From positions 372,001-436,000 of the forward strand of contig CAVZPD010000009.1 in the NCBI GenBank assembly GCA_963777045.1: a DNA stretch of 64,000 nucleotides. The letters are read 5' to 3'. The stretch is from JAPSGM01 sp963777045. GTDB taxonomy: Bacteria > Chloroflexota > Limnocylindria > QHBO01. The notes beneath the pieces were generated by a model. It was not told the origin of the DNA. It worked only from the letters and a program-made list of their open reading frames with translations, and ran no database searches. This document shows positions 49,379-57,496 of this stretch, in pieces; within the stretch, counting starts at the first letter, position 1; every line of letters starts with the position of its first letter. The translations under genes and the position numbers were made by a program.

Positions 49379-50233
49379 GTGAAGGTCGCCTACCAGGGGG
49401 AGCCCGGGGCCTACGGCGAAGAGGCGGTCATCGGCTACTTCGGAGCCGATGAGCGTGGAGCCCCTGCCGCTGCCCACCTTCTCGGCGGTCTGCTCGGCCG
49501 TCGCCTCCGGCGACGGCCGTTGCCGCCCTGCTGCCGATCGAGAACTCGATCGCCGGCAGCGTGGGCGAGGCGGTCGACGCGCTGATCCGCAGCCACCTGT
49601 CGGTGGTCGGCGAGGTGCTGCTGCCGGTCCGCCACCAGCTGCTGGCGCTGCCCGGCGTCGCGCGTTCCGAGGTGCGGTCGGTGGCCAGCCACCGCCAGGC
49701 ACTGGCCCAGTGCGAGGCGTACCTTGCCCGGACCGGCTGGACGGTCGTGGTGGCGGACGACACCGCCGGCGCAGCCCGGCAGCTGGCGGAATCGGGCGAC
49801 CGCTTCGCGGGCGGTGATCGCATCGGCCCAGGCGGCGGAGCGCTACGGGCTGGAGGTCCTTGACCGCGACATCCAGGACCACGACGGCAACACCACCCGC
49901 TTCGTCGTCGCCGTTCCCGAGGGTGCCGAGTCGCCGTCGGCTGCCGGTCCGCTGGTGCCTCCCGCAGACGCGCCGCACACCACCCTCGTCGTCTTCGAGA
50001 CGCGCCACGTCCCTGGTGCCCTGCACCACGCGCTCGGTGCGCTGGCCGAGGCGGGCGTCAACATGAGTCGCATCGAGTCGCGCCCCACCGGTCGCGCCCA
50101 GTGGCAGTACCGCTTCCTGGTAGCCCTCGGCGGTGATGCCGGCGAGGAGCCCCTCGCATCGGCCTTGGAGGCCCTTCGCGAGCGCACCCACGACCTCCGC
50201 ATACTCGGCAGTTTCCCGTCGTCCGGATCTTGA
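49379..50233 (+). CDS. pheA: Prephenate dehydratase (frameshifted)
   Basis: About 284 residues. VAYQGEPGAYGEEAVIGYFG, PTFSAVCSAVASGD, LPIENSIAGSVGEAVDALIR, VASHRQALAQCEAYL, AAERYGLEVLDRDIQDHDGN and TTRFVVAV (catalytic TRF), then an ACT domain with MSRIESRPTGRAQWQYRFLV, the ESRP phenylalanine-binding motif. Breaks near 49450, 49520 and 49815. Makes phenylpyruvate. It is odd at the end of a BCAA operon rather than in the aro operon; GTG 49379 is 8 nt after the previous gene. Confidence 0.9.
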
Positions 50234-50286
50234 CCGACCACCTGACCGCCACGACACTGGCCACGTCTGGCAATGGGAGGTGACGT

Positions 50287-50541
50287 GTGGAGCCCCTGGA
50301 ACGTCAGCCGGCATCACCCCTGCGGCTCGGCGTGGCCGCACTGCTCGCCGGCCTGGTCGTCTTCGTCCTCCAGTTTCAATGGGGCGGCGGAATCGATACG
50401 GACCCGCCAACCTGCTACGGGATGTTCGGCGCGTGGACCGTTCCCTGCGGAGGATGGCCGACGTTGATCGGTGCCCTCGTGACCGCCTTGCTCGTCTGGG
50501 TCGTGCTCGTCTTGAAGGAGAACCGCAAGCTCCTCCGATGA
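50287..50541 (+). CDS. Small two-helix membrane protein
   Basis: 84 residues from GTG 50287. Two hydrophobic segments, LGVAALLAGLVVFVLQFQW (about 14-32) and IGALVTALLVWVVLVL (about 61-76), separated by a short loop with two Cys (TCYGMFGAWTVPCGG) that could form a disulfide. Overlaps the next gene by 4 bp. No family recognised. Confidence 0.55.
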   Translation: MEPLERQPASPLRLGVAALLAGLVVFVLQFQWGGGIDTDPPTCYGMFGAWTVPCGGWPTLIGALVTALLVWVVLVLKENRKLLR

Positions 50542-51149
50542 TCCTTCCCAAGGTCCGAGATCCGCGGTTCATCACCCTGCGTCGTGGTGGCAGCCTGACC
50601 GATGACAACCACCACCTCCTGGCGCTCTGGGCGGCCGACTGCGCCGAGCATGTCCTTCCCCTCTTCGAGCAGGCGCGGCCCGATGACGACCGTCCGCGGC
50701 GTGCGATCGAGCTCGCGCGTGCCTGGGTACGGCGAGAGGTGAGGATGACCGAATCTCGAACCGCCGCGGGGCATGCCAACGCTGCTGCCAGGGACCTCCG
50801 AGGAGCGGCGCGCCACGCCGCGTACGCGGCCGGCCAGGCGGCCGCTGTAGCTCACGTCGCGGCCCATGAGCTTGGTGCCGCGGCGTATGCGATCCGGGCG
50901 GCGCAGGCATCGGCCGCTCCTGACGCTCGCGGTGAGGCAGGTCGGGCGGAGTGCCGATGGCAGCGGGCCGAGCTACCCGATGAGATCCGCGACCTCGTGC
51001 TCGACGACCAGCGCCTCCGCAATGAGCTCTGCTGGTTCGTCTTCGACTGCCGATGCGGCGTCCACTGCCGCTGGCCTTACGGCTCGACCTCGATCGTCAC
51101 TGATGCCAGGAGCCGGTCAGGGCTGCGGTCGCAGAAATCGGTTGGGTAG
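50538..51149 (+). CDS. Imm5-like putative immunity protein
   Basis: About 203 residues in the open frame. HHLLALWAADCAEHVLPLFE, RPDDDRPRRAIELARAWVRR, ARHAAYAAGQAAAVAHVAAH, ELGAAAYAIRAA and the end LDDQRLRNELCWFVFDC fit the all-helical Ala-rich family annotated as putative immunity protein (Imm5). The family normally ends at about VFDC; the extra 30 residues overlapping the convergent gene look like read-through after an indel near 51050. No polymorphic toxin gene is next to it. ATGA overlap with the small membrane protein. Confidence 0.65.
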   Translation: MILPKVRDPRFITLRRGGSLTDDNHHLLALWAADCAEHVLPLFEQARPDDDRPRRAIELARAWVRREVRMTESRTAAGHANAAARDLRGAARHAAYAAGQAAAVAHVAAHELGAAAYAIRAAQASAAPDARGEAGRAECRWQRAELPDEIRDLVLDDQRLRNELCWFVFDCRCGVHCRWPYGSTSIVTDARSRSGLRSQKSVG

Positions 51150-51643
51150 ACGGTCGTCTGCGCGATGATCGCCCACGTGCCGGCGGGCAGCCGGAGCTCC
51201 TTCGAGGAGAAGTACGAGTCATAGAAGTCGGCCATGGGATCGCCATCGGGCGAATAGCCAGACTTCACAAACTGGTACCGATCAGGTTCACCGCGGACGA
51301 AGTGGTGCTTGGCGCAGTCTCCCGTGAATATCGGGTCGACCTTGATGCGTCCGTCGGCTGACTTCAGCCCGAACCCCACCAGCGTTCCCGAGCCGCTTCC
51401 CTCCAGTTCAGGATCCGGTCCGAGGTACGTGAGCTCGGCGCTGATGCCGATCAGCTCGCCCGCCCGGTAGCGGTCCTTGGAGGATCTGATAGTCAGGCTG
51501 AAGCTGTCGCCGTTGTCGACTGTGGACTGGGGCTCGCCGCTCATGGTGGACCCGGTGGGTTCGAGCGGAATGGTGGGCGCTGCGCCGGTGGCGCACGAAG
51601 CGAGCACCAATGCGGCCATGACACTGACGAGAGCCACCTTCAT
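51077..51643 (-). CDS. Putative lipoprotein
   Basis: 188 residues from ATG 51643. Lipoprotein signal MKVALVSVMAALVLASCATG with LASC lipobox. The mature part has beta-sandwich-like segments (SFSLTIRSSKDRYRAGELIG, ISAELTYLGPDPELEGSGSG, RLPAGTWAIIAQTTVYPTDF), reminiscent of secreted Ig-like domains of unknown function. No family name can be given. Lies 4 nt after the next upstream lipoprotein gene, same strand. Confidence 0.6.
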   Translation of the reverse strand: MKVALVSVMAALVLASCATGAAPTIPLEPTGSTMSGEPQSTVDNGDSFSLTIRSSKDRYRAGELIGISAELTYLGPDPELEGSGSGTLVGFGLKSADGRIKVDPIFTGDCAKHHFVRGEPDRYQFVKSGYSPDGDPMADFYDSYFSSKELRLPAGTWAIIAQTTVYPTDFCDRSPDRLLASVTIEVEP

Positions 51644-51647
51644 TGGG

Positions 51648-52445
51648 CTATCCACCGTCGATCGGAAATGCGGGCGATGGCTCAACGGGTGGATAGGTGT
51701 ATCCGTCAAGGAGCGTTCGGTCACTCAGCGGCTCGGGGAGGGTGAGGATGGCGGGGGTGCCGGGAGTTCCGGGACAGGTGTGGGCACCCTCGAGCGGTCG
51801 GACGCCGATGGTCACGGTGACCGATTCGGCAGTGAAGACGACGACCGGTGCGGACATCCGCCCCGTGGCCGCGTACTCGTCGTGGCAGGCCAGCTCCCAC
51901 ACGAGGATGTGCAGCTGGGTCTGGGCTGCATCGGGCTGTGGGTAGGCTGGGTCAAGTGCCCACTGTGCCGGTCCGAAGTCTTCCGAGAGCTGGACATTGA
52001 GATTGCAGTTGCCGCCCCCGGCAGGTTTCCACGCCTCGTCGTGCTCCACGACCACCACCCACCAGCCCGCGTCGCCGTCGGGCCGCGCCAGGAAGAGGGC
52101 GCCACTGTCGTCTTGCTGCGCCACGAACCAGGTGAGGCTCTCCGCCATCGGCAGGTCGAATAGGTCGATGCCCTCGCGCAGTGCGTCGAACATCGGTCCA
52201 GCCTCGTCCTCAGCACCGGTCCGGTTCTCGAGTGCAGCAGTGGGAAACGTCCGGTCCGGGTAACCGCAGGTCAGCATCGCCTCGGGTGCGGTGTCCACAG
52301 CGGCGGCCAGGCGTTCGGGCTCGACCGGGAGCGTGGGCAGTGTCGAGGGTGAGGGTCCACCCGCCGCCGCGCAGGCAGCGAGCATGAATCCTGCGAAGAT
52401 GACGGCGATGCGTCCCCTCACCACTTGAGCCTGTCTCCCACTCAC
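51648..52445 (-). CDS. Putative lipoprotein
   Basis: 265 residues. Signal and lipobox IAVIFAGFMLAACAAAGG; mature part with DALREGIDLFDLPMAESLTW, FVAQQDDSGALFLARPDGDA, WWVVVVEHDEAWKPAGGGNC and a late ESVTVTIGVRPLEGAHTCPG. Two or three Cys pairs possible. ATG 52445 overlaps the stop of the preceding lipoprotein gene by 4 bp. Unknown function; exported by inference. Confidence 0.6.
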   Translation of the reverse strand: MSGRQAQVVRGRIAVIFAGFMLAACAAAGGPSPSTLPTLPVEPERLAAAVDTAPEAMLTCGYPDRTFPTAALENRTGAEDEAGPMFDALREGIDLFDLPMAESLTWFVAQQDDSGALFLARPDGDAGWWVVVVEHDEAWKPAGGGNCNLNVQLSEDFGPAQWALDPAYPQPDAAQTQLHILVWELACHDEYAATGRMSAPVVVFTAESVTVTIGVRPLEGAHTCPGTPGTPAILTLPEPLSDRTLLDGYTYPPVEPSPAFPIDGG

Positions 52446-52852
52446 GGGCCGCTTCCGCCGCCGTCGAGGCGCCAGGGGCCGGTGGACGTGCGCTGCAGGT
52501 CGAAGAACCAGGTGATGCCTCCGGGTGGGACGGTCCCGTCACCCGTCCCGCTCGTGACGAGGTGTGTGGTGAAGACCACCTCGCCGTCCCGTGGCTCGGC
52601 CGGTTCACCAAGGATGCCGAAGGTCGTGACGTCCGTCTCGCCGCACAGGTCGCCGCTGCCGTCGGCGAACGCGCTCGCTGCCAGGGCACGGCCGACCTCG
52701 CAGTCGCCGGCGACCAGGGCCGTCAGGTAGGTGGTGAGAATCTCACGTGGGGTCGCGGAATCAGGAGAAAGGCTGACGGCGGCCCCGCCGCACGCGACAA
52801 CGCCCAGCGCGAGGAGCAGAACCACGACGACCGTACGATGGCGACGACGCAT
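52442..52852 (-). CDS. Putative lipoprotein, DUF4878-like size
   Basis: 136 residues from ATG 52852 (an upstream ATG at 52894 gives 14 more). Signal RRHRTVVVVLLLALGVVACG with VVAC lipobox. The mature part LTTYLTALVAGDCEVGRALA, then VFTTHLVTSGTGDGTVPPGG and TWFFDLQRTSTGPWRLDGGG, resembles small NTF2-like lipoproteins that end in a GxWRI/L strand. Start of a three-gene lipoprotein operon. Confidence 0.58.
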   Translation of the reverse strand: MRRRHRTVVVVLLLALGVVACGGAAVSLSPDSATPREILTTYLTALVAGDCEVGRALAASAFADGSGDLCGETDVTTFGILGEPAEPRDGEVVFTTHLVTSGTGDGTVPPGGITWFFDLQRTSTGPWRLDGGGSGP

Positions 52853-52925
52853 CAGCGGCAGATTCCGCCCATGCCCCGTGGCTGTCAATGGCATGTTGCG
52901 TTGCGTCGGCGGGGCGTCAGCCATG

Positions 52926-53060
52926 CCGATGTCGCCGCAGGGTTCCCTACCGGCCATTCAGCGGCCATGCTGTCGTCCTGTGCCGACACTTCGAGGCGCT
53001 CCATGGCCGGCGTGTCGCCGCAGCGTTCCATTCGGCCACTCAGGCGCCGATAGGGTGCGC
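52926..53060. repeat. Two imperfect 35-bp direct repeats in intergenic region
   Basis: TGTCGCCGCAGGGTTCC at about 52928, followed by GGCCATTCAGCGGCC, recurs as TGTCGCCGCAGCGTTCC at about 53021, followed by GGCCACTCAGGCGCC. Between them are GGCCATG words in both orientations. The 235 bp between metX and the lipoprotein operon are otherwise empty. Copies are about 93 bp apart, longer than in the mini-hairpin arrays. Confidence 0.5.
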
Positions 53061-53087
53061 CAGGGCGACATCCGGCAATAAGGCCAG

Positions 53088-54081
53088 CTATCCCGCTGCT
53101 ACCTCCTCGCCACCCAGCGCGGCAGCGGCGAGCGCCTCGCGCAGGATCGCCGTCAGCTGCTCCCACTCGACCAGGAAGGCGTCGTGGCCCTTGGTTGAGC
53201 TGATCTCCCGATAGGCAGCCACCACCCCGGCTGCCCTGGCGGCATCCACGAGGGAACGGACCTGGCGAGGCCCGAAGAGGATGTCGCCGGTGATCCCCAC
53301 GCCGGTCAGCCGCGTGTCGGACAAGGCCAGGGCATGCAACGCCGCAGCCACGCCACCCCGATCCCGGCCAACGTCGTGCGCGTCCATCGCACCGACCAGC
53401 GCCAGGTACGACGACGGGTCGAACCGCTCGCGCAGCTTGCGGCCCTGGTGCTCCAGGTAGGAGCCGATCCCCTCGCGGGTCCCGAAGTCCTCCTCTGACC
53501 GATAGGTGGTCATCGCCAGCTGGCGGGCCAGCTCCAATCCGCGATCCGGATCCAGCTCCAGCATCGAGCGCTGGATGTGATTCCAGCCCTGGGCGAGGGC
53601 GCCGATCTCCGCCGGGGCGGCGATCGGCATGACGTGGTCGACCGCCGAAGGCCGGGCCAGCGCCACCTCCAGCGCCACCATGCCGCCCAGCGAGCCGCCG
53701 ACCACCAGGGTCAGCCGCTCGACCCCCAGCGCATCGAGCGCGGCCCAGTGGGCGCGCGCCTGGTCGCGCGGGGTTATCGGTCCGAAGGAAGCAACCGTGG
53801 TCGGGCCGGTGCTTCCGTAACAGGAGCCGAGCAGGTTGCAGCAGATCACCTGGGTGACATCGGTGTCCAGGGCCTTCCCAGGACCGATGACCGGCGCACC
53901 ACCAGTCGCCGGCCGCGTCGGCCGAACCGGTGAGCGCGTGGATCACCAGCACCGCCGAGGACGACGGCGGGCCGTCACGCCGGTACGCCACCACCAGCTC
54001 GGGGAGCGTCTCGCCGGCCTCGGTCCGGAAGGGACCGAGGCGCAGCGATGGCTCGCGCGGGCTCAGCGGAAGCAGCGTCAC
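53088..54081 (-). CDS. metX: Homoserine O-acetyltransferase (frameshifted)
   Basis: About 331 residues. LPELVVAYRRDGPPSSSAVL, VLVIHALTGSADAAGDWW, the nucleophile VVGGSLGGMVALEVALARPS, ERFDPSSYLALVGAMDAHDV, GDILFGPRQVRSLVDAARAA and the His in ISSTKGHDAFLVEWEQL: a normal MetX alpha/beta hydrolase. A break lies near 53850-53870. GTG 54081 overlaps the metY stop. Acetylates homoserine for direct sulfhydrylation. Confidence 0.9.
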
Positions 54082-55376
54082 GCCGCCGCCTCCGTCCGGA
54101 CCGCCTCCTCGATCGCCTGGTCGAGGTCGCCGATGATGTCGTCCAGCGCCTCGATTCCGACCGAGAGCCGCACCATCTCCGGGGCGCAACCCGCCTTGCG
54201 CTGGTCCTCCGGGCTCAGCTGCTGGTGGGTGGTCGAGGCGGGGTGGATGATGAGCGACTTGGCGTCGCCCACGTTGGCCAGCAGGCTGAACAGCTTCACG
54301 GAGTTGATCAGCCGCCGCCCGGCCTCCAGCCCGCCGCGCAGGCCGAAGGTGATGATCCCGCCGAACCCGCCGGACAGGTAGCGCTCGGCGTTGGCGTAGG
54401 TGGGGTGCGACTTCAGGCCGGGGTAGGTGACCCACTCGACCTCGGGGTGCGACTCCAGCCACTTCGCCACCGCCAGCGCGTTCTGCGAGTGCCGCTCGAT
54501 CCGCAGCGGGAGCGTCTCCAGCCCCTGCAGGAAGAGGAACGAGTTGAAGGGCGACAGCGCAGGACCGATGTCTCTCAGCAGCTGGACCCGCAGCTTGATG
54601 ATGTAGGCCAGGTTGCCGAAGCGAGTCCGTGTAGGACACGCCGTGGTAGCTGGGATCGGGGTCGACGAACTCCGCGAAGCGGCTGGACGCGGTCCAGTCG
54701 AAGGTGCCGCCGTCCACCACCACCCCGCCGATGCTCGTCCCGTGCCCGCCGATCCACTTCGTGGCGGAGTGGATGACCACGTCCGCCCCGTGCTCGATCG
54801 GGCGGCAGAGGAGCGGCGCGAAGGTGTTGTCGACCAGCAGCGGCAGGCCCTGGGCGTGGGCCGCATCGGCGATGGCGCGGATGTCGGGGACGTCCAGCCG
54901 GGGATTGCCGATGGTCTCGATGTAGTAGGCGCGCGTCTGCTCATCGGTCTGGCGCGCGAAATGCGCCGGGTCGAGTTGCCCTCCACCCATCGGACCTCGA
55001 TGCCCAGGCGCGGCAGGGTGTAGGCGAACAGGTTGTAGGTGCCGCCGTAGAGGCTGGTGGACGACACGATGTTGTCGCCCGCCTTCGCCAGGTTGAGGAT
55101 GGCGAGGGTCTCCGCCGCCTGCCCGCTGGCCAGCGCGACCGCCCCCACGCCGCCCTCCAGCGCCGCGATTCTCTGCTCGAAGACGTCCGTCGTCGGATTC
55201 ATGATCCGGGTGTAGATGTTCCCGAACTGCTGCAGGGCGAAGAGCCGTGCGGCGTGATCGGCGTCGTCGAAGGTGTAGGAGGTGGTGGCATAGATGGGGA
55301 CCGCGCGGGCTCCCGTGGTCGGGTCCGGCTGCTGGCCCGCGTGAATGGCCAGCGTCTCGGTCTGGTAGTTGCTCAT
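54078..55376 (-). CDS. metY: O-acetylhomoserine sulfhydrylase (two compensating frameshifts)
   Basis: About 432 residues. TLAIHAGQQPDPTTGARAVP, IYATTSYTFDDADHAARLFA, EGGVGAVALASGQAAETLAI, LPLLVDNTFAPLLCRPIEHG, ADVVIHSATKWIGGHGTSIG (PLP Lys), and C-terminal LSVGIEALDDIIGDLDQAIE. The middle third (54620-54985) is in another frame, so two indels cancel. Uses sulfide, linking the sulfur cluster at 2-5 kb to Met synthesis. ATG 55376 follows a 260-nt leader. Confidence 0.92.
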   Translation of the reverse strand: MSNYQTETLAIHAGQQPDPTTGARAVPIYATTSYTFDDADHAARLFALQQFGNIYTRIMNPTTDVFEQRIAALEGGVGAVALASGQAAETLAILNLAKAGDNIVSSTSLYGGTYNLFAYTLPRLGIEVRWVEGNSTRRISRARPMSRRAPTTSRPSAIPGWTSPTSAPSPMRPTPRACRCWSTTPSRRSSAARSSTGRTWSSTPPRSGSAGTGRASAGWWWTAAPSTGPRPAASRSSSTPIPATTACPTRTRFGNLAYIIKLRVQLLRDIGPALSPFNSFLFLQGLETLPLRIERHSQNALAVAKWLESHPEVEWVTYPGLKSHPTYANAERYLSGGFGGIITFGLRGGLEAGRRLINSVKLFSLLANVGDAKSLIIHPASTTHQQLSPEDQRKAGCAPEMVRLSVGIEALDDIIGDLDQAIEEAVRTEAAA

Positions 55377-55472
55377 TGCGTGGAGTTCCCTTCGGTGGCG
55401 CGTGACGGGCAGGCGTGATTCGCCTGCGGGAGTCGGGGATTGCGGCTGGTCCGCGTCGCGCGAAGGGAATTG

Positions 55473-55510
55473 AAAAAGCCGCACCCGTTCCAGTTCGTGG
55501 AAGGTGCGGC
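55473..55510 (-). terminator. Intrinsic terminator in the metY leader
   Basis: On the minus strand GCCGCACCTTCC and GGAACGGGTGCGGC form a long stem with loop ACGAACT, then TTTTT. It lies about 97 nt before metY and about 46 nt after the leader-peptide stop, so it must be read through for metYX expression. Confidence 0.8.
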
Positions 55511-55555
55511 CCCTGGGGCGCTATCGGCCCCGGCAGCGTCAGCTGTCCAGGCCGA

Positions 55556-55636
55556 TCAGGCCCGATCCTCCAGGCGGCGGGGCCGCCAGGGCATGGACAT
55601 GGTTGACCAGTGCGGGTGACGCTCTGCTCGAGGCAT
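55556..55636 (-). CDS. Candidate methionine leader peptide
   Basis: 26 residues, MPRAERHPHWSTMSMPW followed by RPRRLEDRA and TGA. Its ATG lies 6 nt after TAGCGT, exactly as the ilv leader peptide sits after TAGGGT. The ATG-TCC-ATG run (T-M-S-M) sits before the terminator region. By analogy with the aro and ilv leaders I infer Met-dependent attenuation, but two internal Met codons are modest evidence and Trp and His codons are also present. Confidence 0.5.
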   Translation of the reverse strand: MPRAERHPHWSTMSMPWRPRRLEDRA

Positions 55637-55642
55637 GCGAGG

Positions 55643-55661
55643 ACGCTATCAGCGCTGTCAA
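55643..55661 (-). promoter_or_regulatory. metY promoter element TTGACA-N7-TAGCGT
   Basis: TTGACA (55661-55656), 7-nt spacer GCGCTGA, TAGCGT (55648-55643). Its first 12 bases, TTGACAGCGCTG, are identical to the ilv element at 39813. The insertion sequence begins just upstream, and the target duplication touches the first base. Confidence 0.55.
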
Positions 55662-57093
55662 CCCGGCTGGCCGCGGATGTTGTTGCTCAACGACTTTGTC
55701 ACCGCTAACTGCTCAGTGAGTTTGTCAGTCTCCACCGATGGAGGAGACGATCTGCATGAGCAGTACCGAGCAGCGACGAGCCTGGATCCTGACGAAGCTG
55801 TTGGTCGGCGAGGTCACCGTCGCTGAGGCGGCGGCGCTGCTGCAGCTGAGCGGGCGCCAGGTGTGGCGGCTCAAGGTTCGGTTTGAGCGCGACGGGCCAG
55901 CCGGGCTGGTCCATGCCAACCGCGGACGGGCCAGCCCGCGGCGCCTGCCCGGCCCGGTGCGCGAGCAGATCCTCGAGCTGGCGCGCGGTCGCTACGCCGG
56001 CGTCAACGACTGCCACCTGGCCGAGCTGCTGGCCGAGCACGAGGCGATCACCATCAGCCGTGCCGCCCTGCGCCGCCTGCTGCGTGCGGCCGGCCTGGCC
56101 AGCCCGCGCCGGCGTCGTCGTCCGCGGCATCGCAGCCGGCGCGATCGCATGCCGCAGGCCGGACTGCTGCTGCAGGTCGACGGCTCACGTCACGACTGGC
56201 TCGAGGGCCGCGGACCGCGCATGACCCTGGTCGGCGGCATCGACGACGCCACCGGTCTGGTCAGCGGTGCGGTCTTCCGCGAGCAGGAGGACGCCGCCGG
56301 CTACCTGGAGGTGCTGCGCGACACGCTGCGCCGCCACGGTGTGCCGGCGGCGGTGTATCGCGATCGGCACACCATCTTCGAGGCATCTGACCGGGCACTG
56401 ACCCTCGAGGAGCAGCTGGCCGACACGCGGTTGCCGACCCAGGTCGGCCGTGCGCTTGACGAGCTGGGCATCACCTCGGTCGCCGCCCACTCACCCCAGG
56501 CCAAGGGCCGCATCGAGCGGCTGTGGGGCACCTTTCAGGACCGGCTGGTGACCGAGCTGCGTCTGGCGGGTGCCAATGATCGTGACGCCGCCAACCGGGT
56601 GCTGGCCGCCTTCCTGCCCAAGTTCAACCGACGCTTCACGGTGGCGCCGCTCGATCCGACGCCCGCCTGGCGCGCCGCACCCGGCCGCGCCGCAGCCGAG
56701 CGCATCTGCTGCCTCAAGTACCGGCGCGTGGTAGCCAACGATCACACCATCCGGGCTGGTGCCAGCCTCCTGCAGCTGCCACCGCGCGCCGATCGGCGCA
56801 GCTATGCCGGCGCACGGGTTGAGCTCCAGCTGCGGCTCGACGGGCGGTTGGTGGTGTGGGACGGCCAGCGCGAGCTGCTGAGCGTGCCGGCACCCGCCCA
56901 GCCGTTCCAGCTGCGGACCCTGACCGCGGCCCGCGGCAACCTTGGCAGCCGACCGCCGAGCGCCGGCTATCGGCCGCCGGCCAATCACCCGTGGCGGCGC
57001 GGTCCCACCACCCGACGCAGCCCGACAGTGACAGAATCACCGAGCAAATGAGCTGACAGACTCACTGATCTACGACACCCGGCTGGCCGCGGA
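55661..57093 (+). mobile_element. Insertion sequence, IS1202/ISNCY type, with 17-bp target duplication
   Basis: A 17-bp direct repeat ACCCGGCTGGCCGCGGA flanks the element (55661-55677 and 57077-57093). The ends 55679 onward (GTTGTTGCTCAACGACTTTG) and the reverse complement ending at 57076 (GTCGTAGATCAGTGAGTCTG) are imperfect inverted repeats with 17 of 25 matching bases, and each end has a second subterminal copy of the YTGTCA-containing motif. It encloses one transposase gene. Complete element of about 1.4 kb; long target duplications are known for the IS1202 group. Confidence 0.83.
55738..57051 (+). CDS. IS1202/ISNCY-type DDE transposase
   Basis: 437 residues, intact; ATG 55756 (MSSTEQRRAWILTKLLVGEV) is the likely start. 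N-terminal helix-turn-helix VAEAAALLQLSGRQVWRLKV; integrase core with LLLQVDGSRHDWLEGRGPRM (first Asp), YRDRHTIFEASDRALTLEEQ (second Asp) and SPQAKGRIERLWGTFQDRLV (Glu). The YRDRHTIF and SPQAKGRIER motifs are characteristic of ISNCY transposases. The C-terminal beta domain ends with basic Pro/Arg-rich residues. Probably active: frame, ends and target duplication are all intact. Confidence 0.9.
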   Translation: MEETICMSSTEQRRAWILTKLLVGEVTVAEAAALLQLSGRQVWRLKVRFERDGPAGLVHANRGRASPRRLPGPVREQILELARGRYAGVNDCHLAELLAEHEAITISRAALRRLLRAAGLASPRRRRRPRHRSRRDRMPQAGLLLQVDGSRHDWLEGRGPRMTLVGGIDDATGLVSGAVFREQEDAAGYLEVLRDTLRRHGVPAAVYRDRHTIFEASDRALTLEEQLADTRLPTQVGRALDELGITSVAAHSPQAKGRIERLWGTFQDRLVTELRLAGANDRDAANRVLAAFLPKFNRRFTVAPLDPTPAWRAAPGRAAAERICCLKYRRVVANDHTIRAGASLLQLPPRADRRSYAGARVELQLRLDGRLVVWDGQRELLSVPAPAQPFQLRTLTAARGNLGSRPPSAGYRPPANHPWRRGPTTRRSPTVTESPSK

Positions 57094-57113
57094 CGAAGCG
57101 CTAGAAGGAGGCG

Positions 57114-57290
57114 ATGAAGGACTTCGGCCCCTGGTACGAGGCGGGGTTCCGGGGGACCTTTCCCACCCTGGTCGCGCTTCTGGATGCGGAGGCGGCTGCG
57201 CGCGAGGCGGACCGGCCCGTTGAGCCTGACCTGCCGGCGGTCTCAGACCGGAAGCCGGTCCTGCAGACTGGACTTGGAGTAGTCCATCAG
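57114..57290 (+). CDS. Small hypothetical protein next to the insertion site
   Basis: A strong ribosome site (AGAAGGAGG) precedes ATG 57114: MKDFGPWYEAGFRGTFPTLV, ALLDAEAAAREADRPVEPDL, then a Ser/Val-rich stretch. The open frame runs on through a repeat array and into the argF region, which is not believable, so I end it before the array; one indel would bring the TAG near 57292 into frame. Before the IS inserted, this gene and metY would have been divergent from a short shared region. Function unknown. Confidence 0.4.
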
Positions 57291-57297
57291 CCCTCGA

Positions 57298-57478
57298 CTG
57301 CCGATACGTGGGGCAGATGGTCACCAGACGTGGCTTTCGGGCGCCGGAGCGCCGATACGTGGGGCAGCCGCGAGCACAAACGGCACCTCCGGGTCGCCTT
57401 CACGCTCACCGCTGCCCGATGTAGCGGCAGATTGTGGCCCGAGCTGCTCCCGGGTGCTGTTCTGCCCTATGTAGCGGG
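57298..57478. repeat. Intergenic array of CTGCC/GGCAG mini-hairpins
   Basis: CTGCCGATACGTGGGGCAG (57298), GCCGATACGTGGGGCAG (57351), then in opposite sense CTGCCCGATGTAGCGGCAG (57412) and CTGCCCTATGTAGCGGGC (57462). Gaps are about 34, 44 and 31 nt. Each copy can form a 5-bp stem with a 9-nt loop, and the two halves are roughly reverse complements of each other. It sits just before the argF stop at a convergent junction. Confidence 0.65.
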
Positions 57479-57496
57479 CCGTGTTTCGGGCGATGG

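Noticed and set aside
55377..55640. SAM riboswitch in the metY leader
   Set aside because: I looked for SAM-I core words (GAGGGA near the P1/P2 junction, GCAACC, kink-turn GA pairs) and for SAM-II/IV-like cores and did not find a convincing set. A covariance-model search could overturn this.
57298..57478. CRISPR-like array
   Set aside because: The repeats are only 17-19 bp, imperfect and in both orientations, with unequal 31-44 nt gaps, and no cas genes are near. Arrays at 4901, 28007 and 36899 are similar and also unlike CRISPR.
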